A stretch of 64,000 nucleotides of DNA from Tetraselmis striata (Eukaryota > Chlorophyta > Chlorodendrophyceae > Chlorodendrales > Chlorodendraceae), in NCBI GenBank assembly GCA_006384855.1, contig VCJN01001366.1, positions 1 through 64,000 of the forward strand, given 5' to 3'. Positions 56,766-64,000 of the stretch are shown piece after piece. Position numbers and translations under genes: made by a program. The notes below the pieces were generated by a model that made no database searches, was not told the origin of the DNA, and saw only the letters and a program-made list of their open reading frames with translations. Each line of letters begins with the position of its first letter. Within the stretch, counting starts at the first letter, position 1.

Positions 56766-57994
56766 GGGGCTGTGCGGGCATTGTGGATCACGCAATGAGT
56801 GGGTGGGTGTAGAGATGGTGGTGTTGATTGCGGTCAAGCAAAAAGCTATAGCGGGGCCGCAGACAACAGCAATTGGAACCGTTGTGCTTCAACTCACTGA
56901 CCGGCTTCCAATGCGCCTCTGCCTGCTGCTTGTCCGTGATGAAGCACCGCAGCCCCTCTGCAACTATACTACTATTCCTACTTCCATGCCAGCCTCCCAC
57001 GGCGGAGCGCATCGACACCGCATCCGGGTCCATGTTGCCATCAGTACATGGAGTGTCGGGTCAATGTACTCAAGCGCATTTATTGGATGTGGTGTCAGAA
57101 AAGTGCATTCATGATATTACACATATGATGCATGCAGAGTGATGCACCAATATGCGCCGCTAGCAGCAGATGCCACGGAGCGCATTATTTAGGCACTCGC
57201 CCTATCATGATGACAATATACACACCGCAATACCCCCCCCCCCCCCCCACACACACACACACGCGCGGAGTGCCATGAAGTGATACACTAACAGAGACAT
57301 GCGCAAACATCATGTGACATATGTGACAATCAGTGACAATACAATTATACATGCTTCTTGGGTTGTTTTGTAGTTGTAATTCAGTGTTTCATTAATCAAT
57401 ACACAATAGAATCAATGCCCATGTTCCGTCAATGCGCCTATTTCCATGTCGCGACAGCATGGATGAGTCAAACTCCGAGTTGGCCGCACCATTAAAAGGA
57501 AAATGACTATCTGAGCGACCATCCCACCAGGCGGTGCAGCAATCGGGCAGTGCCATCTACATTGCAGCAGCGCATGATGCCGGCCCTGTCCCCAAGGATC
57601 CCCGGCCGGCGGATGGCGCGGTGGCGGCACGACAGCCGGATCATAAGCAATCCCCAACAACAATGAAACTCGGCTGCAGCCGTGCTCGCCCCCACAGCGT
57701 CCCCCGTAACTATCCCAACATCGGTGGAGGAATGCAGGTGCGAATGAACGAGATATATGCGTTGTCACACCGATGCCGGGGGCGAAGTGGGAGTGAACTT
57801 CAGCCCACAGTTATGCCCATTTATACAGGGTTTGTTAGAGTAGTTATGACATAACACAACTAGCTATGCTATGCCTTATTCTTGTGCCTTATGACAGATC
57901 TCTGGACGCATGCGCAACCCTGCTGCAGTCGCCTCTACGTTCAGAATTGTGGCGGCAGTCACTGAAATAATAAGAGCATGCAAGAAAGCACTGT
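56766..57994. other. Intergenic region
   Basis: Holds a C run followed by (CA)n at 57233-57263. No further repeat family or gene was recognised. The two flanking genes are convergent, so 3' untranslated regions should lie here. Confidence 0.6.
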
Positions 57995-59383
57995 CTATAA
58001 ATAATAGACAGCGCGGCACGCGGCCCACACGCGCTGCCGCAGCCCCTTGCCAGCAGATGCACGAGGCGCATCAGTCACTGGACCACCGGGCGCAACGGCG
58101 TTCCCCGCGCGACGGTTTTGGCGGCCCGCCCATAGAAACCAGAGGCTCAGCGCCACCTCTGGCCCCACGAAGACCACCGAGCTGTAGCCCGACACCTCCA
58201 CCAGCAGCCGCGGCGCCACGTAGAACTCCATTGCAAACAGCGCGAAGAACGGGATGAAGCACTGGACCACAGCGGGGATGAGAAGGAGGCGCAGGATGTG
58301 CAGGACATGGAGCCACCTCTGCCCGGTCGCCTCCCCCGCGTCCATTGCAACGGCCCCCCACACGCGCAGGGGCGTCCGAAGCACAGTGACCATCGCGAGA
58401 GAAGATACGTGCCCCGATATTAGCATCATCGGCATCCTGGCATGCCATGTGGCAAAGCACATGTTGAGCGCCGTCGCTTTGCCGGTGGATGCGCACTCCG
58501 ACACTGCCGCCTCCCGCGACGGAAAGGCGGACGTCGCCGCGCTGTAGTCGGTGCACATTGCGCAGGCATACTCATCCCACGATGCGCCGGTGGCACTCCG
58601 ACCAGTCGAGTCTGGCAGCGCATCGGCTATGTACACCGCCGTCACGGTGGTCATGATCACCAGCATGGAGCAAAGCATTGCCGCCACACCGCGCCCACCG
58701 TCTCCAGCCACGCCTGGCGGCTGGGCGCCACGGTCCACCCCGCCGAGCCGCTGCCCCACGGACGGCGCCCGCTGACGGGTTTCACCATGACTAGAGAAGC
58801 GCGGGCGTACCGCGACAGCTCAACGCCGTCGCTGGCACTATCCCGGTAGCAGCTCAGGGGTGCGTCCAGGCTTGTCGCGGGGCGGCATCAGCGGGCCCTT
58901 CATTGCCGCCGCCTACCTGCCCGGCCTGCTGCCGACGATCACATTAGAACGAGCTTGACTCATTCGCACGAGCCTGCACACGCGCTGGAGCCAGATCGCC
59001 AGCAGGCAGGAAGCGGCCACCATGCATCGGGTGACTCCGACGAAAGCGTACGAGAGGCGGAATGCTGGCACGCAGGCGTGCGGCACGCCGACTGCCTGGT
59101 AGAAGGAGCGCGGGCAGCCCGGCGGCATCGGCGCGAAGGCTTCGACGGCGTAGTCCACGCACCCCGCCGTGGCACAATCACCGCCGGGGCAGCTGCCACC
59201 AGCAGCCCAGACGAATCGCCGCAGTTGCGAAGCAGCGCCCGGCACTGCGCCAGCCGCAGCCGCAGCAGCTTGCGAGCCCGCCAAATAAGCAAGGGGCGCG
59301 CGGCGGTGGCGCGGGGCGCGGCCGCCCCGGTGTCGAAATTGAAATTGAAATTGAAATTTGTTACAACGTCTAGTCTGCTGCAT
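57995..59383 (-). CDS. Multi-pass membrane protein, unknown function
   Basis: Two exons (minus), 59383-58917 and 58790-57995, joined in phase 2 by an AG|GTAGGC donor and a CTCTAG acceptor; about 420 aa. At least five hydrophobic helices: VGVTRCMVAASCLLAIWL, AAMLCSMLVIMTTVTAVYIA, MPMMLISGHVSSLAMVTVL, LLLIPAVVQCFIPFFALFAM and SVVFVGPEVALSLWFLW. Before the first helix lies a Cys-rich loop (GGSCPGGDCATAGCVDY, then PPGCPRSFYQAVGVPHACVP). Another Cys cluster (DEYACAMCTDY) sits between helices 2 and 3, suggesting disulfide-bonded lumenal or extracellular loops. I do not recognise the family. The N-terminus includes a GAAATT repeat encoding FQFQFQF, so the true start may be downstream. Confidence 0.7.
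59331..59360 (+). repeat. GAAATT hexamer repeat
   Basis: About four tandem gaaatt units at the 5' end of the membrane-protein frame. Confidence 0.85.
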
Positions 59384-60190
59384 CCACTCGCTCAGAATGA
59401 GTTGCTCTCAGGACCTGCTATCTCTAACCACAGTGGGGAACACGAAGTGTTATCACAGCTCAAGCTACCGGCCATCCTCCAATGTTTCCTAGCCCCTCCT
59501 CCTTCTAGTGGGCTATAGCTAAGACAGCAGCGCCCCCCTGCTGTCCCTACCTAAGTCAGACCCATCCCATCCAGAGCTCAGCATGCACGCTAAGGCAGCC
59601 AGAGGCGTCCCGCCTGCTGCTACTGAGGTGTGATGGGGGAGGGGAGCCAACCGGAGTAGCTATATTGTGCTCAGTATTTATGTACCGCTGAGCCGGCTAG
59701 CTTCGGGGGGGGGGGGGGGGGGGGCGGGTACAGTGCCCTCCATTTCTATAATTTGTTTTTCATATAGTGCACGCAACCATCACCACGGCGACAGCGACTA
59801 CCTTTCGTCCATCGCCCACGGCTCATAGCAGCCCTTTGCCTTCCCAGTTTGCATCTCGCTTGCTGCCACTCGACGTGATTCGACGCATACACGCCGACTC
59901 TCGCCGACTCTCTTTCCATCAGTGACAGTGCCACTCAGCCATCACTTCGACAATCTCCCTCCGACATGTTTTTGGGCCCTCTCCTTTGGTTCGACGTCTT
60001 GCCCCGTGCTCGACGCCTGCCAGAGGCTTCAACCTGCGTGTATCTCGACCCTCGACAGCTTTCGACGATCGACGGCGACGTGCGACGAGACTTTTCTTCC
60101 CACCCGCCCACCCCTACAATTATATACATCTTCCAAGATAAGTGCGCCATCCTTCCACCATATCTACCAGCATCACCACCGGCATGATGA
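59384..60190. other. Region between the membrane-protein gene and the copia internal region
   Basis: Contains a poly-G tract (59705-59724). The 5' long terminal repeat of the copia element would be expected in the right part, but I could not mark its borders by matching it to the 3' side. Confidence 0.4.
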
Positions 60191-63100
60191 ACACCCCTCT
60201 GCCTAATCTAGCTGGGAGGAGTGCGGTCAAGAAGGACCCTGGCAACGACGGATCCACCGCCGCCTGACTTTAGTGACAGCGATACCAGAATTTCTGAAGG
60301 CGCTTTCATCCTACACGGTGCGTCCGACAGTGACATCCAGTGGATCAAGCCGTCTGCAGTAAAGCCGACACTCGACCTCGCGACGGTCCCCGTGTGGGAC
60401 CAGAGCATCTCTACGCGTGATAATGCTCAGGCCATCAAGATCTCCCTCGGCAGCGCCGGCTACCTGGACACCACCAAGGGCAAAGGCAGCCACCAGGAGC
60501 AGCTCATTCTTCTGGCAGCCCTGCGCCACGCGACAGCAAATTATTCCATGGCACTGGCCATCGCCGACAGCATCAACATGGACGGCCCTATTTACTGAAC
60601 TCCAGGGCTCGGCCATAGAGGAGCGCATGCGCTTGGAGGAAGAAATCACAGCAGACCAGCTCCCGAATGAGCCGGTCCAGGTATACGTTCGCCGCTGCCG
60701 GAACCTCTGGAATTTGATGCGCAAGGCACATGGCCAGTGGACATTCGAGTACGTGGCCATCAACTACCTCATCCCAGGACTTCACCCAGCATACGATCAC
60801 ATTGTCGACGCCACCATCTCGGCAGCCAATGTCACCAAGCGGCTAGCAACCATCATAAGTGCCGGACAGAACATGGAGGCGCGCACGCGTCAGCGTCAGC
60901 AGCGCGCCCGTTCACGCACGCCAACCCTCAATTCCTGCGACCCCAAGGACCAGCTACATGCCACCAAGCCCAACATTGTCTGCAGCAGGTGTGACCGTCC
61001 AGGCCATGCTCAGCAACAGTGTTTGGCCAGGCGCTATGCCAACGGCCTGAGTCTCCTGGGTGACACCGCCCCACCCAGCACCATGACCAACCTAGCTATG
61101 GTCACTGTCAGCGCGCGCCTGCGGAGCGTCACATCAATGACAACTATACCCACAACCTGCGCAACGACTACGATCATCAAAACAGGCCCCAGCGGCAGCA
61201 ATATTGGCCCATCCAGAGCGACAACGACGACCGGCAGCGCCATCACCGGCCATTTGGCTTCGTCTCCCCGGCCGGACATTACCACTACGGACATCACCCG
61301 GCCAACAACGACTCTGACCAGCAGCCGACAGGATGCCAGGAGGCCTACCCGTTAATGGGTGTGTCCTCGTTGGCACCACACCACAGCGGCGTGCCCGTCA
61401 TGCTCACCTGCACCACCACCGCCCCAGGAGAGGCAGCCACCGGAGCGCAGGAGGGGGAGGGCGAGGACGACGAAGACGATGAATTTCATGAATCCTGGCA
61501 CGTCCCCTACTCCAACTCTGACGACAACTTCCAGTTCCCGTTCTCACACCCATGGCGTGCCCGCCATTTCCGCTCTCAACCCATTCCCACCCCAATTCAA
61601 CCTCTATGCCTTGCTTCACCCGCATTCCCAACCTCAGCGGCACTGGCGGCCCACGACGTTCACACAGGGCAGGGCGCCCTACGTGGAGACCTGCCACCGC
61701 CGCTCCCAATACTCACCGCTGCCCCGCTCCTCCATATGCCAAGCTCTTCTTTGGTAATGGAACATCTCTTTTCGCCCTGCCATGGCCCATCGGCATTTGA
61801 GATGGAGGCGGTGGTGGAATACGGCTTCTCCATCCACGCATTTATCGGCGCCGACCCATCAACGGAGGCTCGCACTATGTGGCCACATCACCTACAGGTC
61901 ATCAGCAGCAAATACCCGGGCCGCCTGCCTCCATCAGCATTTCATGACTGTCATGACGGGAACCCCATGGACATCAACGACATCACTATCACGGAGCTGG
62001 AGCGGCTGCGCCCGTTCACCCTCGTCGTGTCAAGCACACCGTTACAACCATGGTCACCCACGGGCTCACGCCTTGACTGGCAGGACCATCGCTCTCGTGC
62101 CTTCGCCTCCGTCATCGGCTTCACCCGCTTCTACCTGTCTTCTCAGCCCACACCAGTGCGCTATACTGTGCAGGATTTTCCAGACGCGCTAGCCTTACCA
62201 GAAGTACTCTCCTCATTTGGCGCATGCAACATCGTGCGCGCGGCGTCCTGCGGCTCGGCGGTTCACCGCGACACCCTTCTGTGGACCACTATCACTCAAC
62301 CGCGAGACATCCGGAGCTGCGGCAACAACGTCGCCGCCATCAAGCTCGCCGACCCCGGCCCCTTCAGTGGCTGCCGCATCTACAACCCGGCTACCGGGCG
62401 CAAGACCCCACCTCTCTCCATGCCGGCCTTTCAGTTCTCCAACGCTGCCGACCTGATGGACGCGTTTCAACCCTCGGGCCAGCAGGAGGGGCCCCACGCA
62501 CCGCCAACCATGCTGCCATCGGCGGCGCTTGCTTCGGCGCAGGAGGGGCCCCCACCTTCACATCACAACGAGCAACACCCTCCGCACCATCAGGAGGGGG
62601 ACGCCACGGCACTGTCGGCTCCTCACACCAGCAAACATGCACAACTGACTTCCCATTATGTCGACCTCAGCGACTACCACCCAACACTGGTGGCATCCGC
62701 GATCGCGGCGGTTGTGCGCCCCCGCTCAGCGCGGCTGACAGCCCTCGCCCTACCAGCACCCACTGTCCGCGTGTCCACGGCGCCGCGCAACTATCAAGAG
62801 GATATCCCCAGCACTCACCCCGATGACTGGAAGAAGTCCATGAACCATGAGATCAACTCTATCTCCACGATGGCACTGTTCGTCTGGGTCAACGTCCCTG
62901 AGCTTCGACGCGGCAACGAGTCAGAGGTCATCCAACAGACGGCGTGGGCCTTCGCGGCACAACACGAGGATGGCAACATCATCAAGCGCGAGGCCGGCGT
63001 GATCGTTCGCGGCAATCTACTCAACACCGGCGAGACCTATGCCTATGACTACCTCCCCCCCGGCTGCGGCCGTAAGGACCGGGCTTGGCATCCCGTTGAG

Positions 63101-63700
63101 GCACTCTACGACCTGCCGCAGGCATCCAAGGCATGGTTTATGTGCTTTTCTTCCTTTCTACATGATTTCGGCTTCATCGGCTCCGAGCCGGGCGGCGTGA
63201 TCCATCTTCATCGGGAAACCTGCATCAATGACATTCTGACTACCTCTCACGTGACGGAGAGCAAGCCTCGCCGCCTGCCCTGCACGCCGAATACCAACTT
63301 TCATAACCCTGCAGTCACCTACCGTGCGCAGGTTCGGACGCAGCGTGGCCATGTCTACTGCCACAGCGGGGTACGTGGCGCTCTGCGTGGTATGCACATG
63401 TTTGGCGGTTATTCGCGTTCTTCTGCGCCAAGCTCAGCCACCCCACTGCTGCCCCGGTGCAAGTATGCGGGGACAGCCACGCATGCATTGCTCAGGTGCA
63501 ACATGGTATAATTACAGGCGCGCAACGCCACATTGACCTCCGGTTTCAGTATGCGGTCCAACTCTACCAAGACGGCATCATCTACATGCACTACACGCCT
63601 ACCCCATGCTAGCTCGCCGATTTCTTCACTTAGGCGTTGCCGCTGACTACCTTTCTTCATTTCCGCGCTTTCCTGAGGGGGTCATCCGAGGAGCCTTGCG
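60190..63700 (+). mobile_element. Ty1/copia LTR retrotransposon, fossil
   Basis: Parts in order: gag with a helical middle (PVQVYVRRCRNLWNLMRKAH) and a CCHC zinc knuckle (CSRCDRPGHAQQQC, about 60985-61025); a long pol-like frame (61355-63511) whose end has the copia reverse-transcriptase start (WKKSMNHEINSISTMALFVW); and a short tail resembling the RNase H end (RHIDLRFQYAVQLYQDG). The element is broken, with several breaks, and is shorter than intact copia elements. Terminal repeats were not identified, so its age cannot be dated from them. Confidence 0.8.
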
Positions 63701-64000
63701 TTGCGCCCCTGCCGCCATCACTCCTGCGCCCGCGGGATTCCACAGGAAGAGGAGGGGTGTTGGACCCAGGGTACCCCGGTACCCTGAATCCGCTTTTTCT
63801 CTCTGTGAAATCCGCATTTTTCCAGTGAACAGCTGGCTGCCGTACATGTGCCTAATTTGGACCATGTGGCAGAAGTACGACACCCAGTTGTTACCAAAGC
63901 ATGGCACCTAGGCATCATCGCCAGTTGGCCTTCTTAGACGGAGAGGTGTGCGTCCTAATTGACACCTAGCCGGCTGGTATAAATTGTCAGCCTCGGCTCC
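63701..64000. other. End of window
   Basis: No gene recognised. It may include the start of the copia 3' terminal repeat, which would run beyond the window. Confidence 0.3.

Overview
The window reads as nuclear DNA of a green alga (Viridiplantae). Its genes are GC-rich and split into many short exons by introns with GT-AG and some GC-AG borders. The phosphoglucan phosphatase (SEX4 type) and the plant-like PEX14 peroxin are near full length. There is a plant-style LRR receptor kinase, and telomere-like TTTAGGG sequence lies inside an intron. Between the exons lie AT-rich DNA, long G/C homopolymers, microsatellites and several repeat families. The species cannot be named from the sequence. No prokaryotic operons, CRISPR arrays or phage genes were seen.

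Layout: (1) 0.76-15.98 kb, plus strand: one very large modular gene of about ten exons, whose splice phases agree at most junctions. It encodes several glycosyltransferase-A-like modules, a kinase-like module and a C-terminal SLOG/LOG-like Rossmann module. Its introns hold MITEs, an AT-rich dispersed repeat and a retroelement nested inside a MITE. (2) 16.87-19.57 kb, minus: SEX4-type phosphoglucan phosphatase, six exons, 370 aa. (3) 21.08-28.13 kb, plus: GT31 galactosyltransferase with a possible beta-sandwich stem module; one intron carries a five-copy tandem array of about 235 bp. (4) 28.1-36.7 kb: no host gene recognised; a large diverged inverted repeat (30.6-32.0 and 34.0-35.4 kb) encloses a dead mariner transposase. 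(5) 36.72-40.68 kb, minus: PEX14, nine exons, 509 aa. (6) 41.2-44.4 kb: tyrosine-recombinase element with split direct repeats. (7) 45.13-45.20 kb, minus: tRNA-Ala(CGC). (8) 45.5-47.8 kb, plus: helical/ARM-repeat protein gene with broken frames. (9) 47.8-51.9 kb: repeats only. (10) 51.9-56.8 kb, plus: LRR receptor-like kinase. (11) 58.0-59.4 kb, minus: multi-pass membrane protein. (12) 60.2-63.7 kb: fossil Ty1/copia element.

The host genes do not form one pathway. Glycan work recurs: the modular glycosyltransferase gene, the Golgi-type GT31 enzyme and the plastid starch phosphatase. The most unusual object is the modular GT/kinase/SLOG gene, for which I know no described counterpart. All exon borders are hand-derived from splice motifs, phase agreement and family alignment from memory; no alignment or database search was run.
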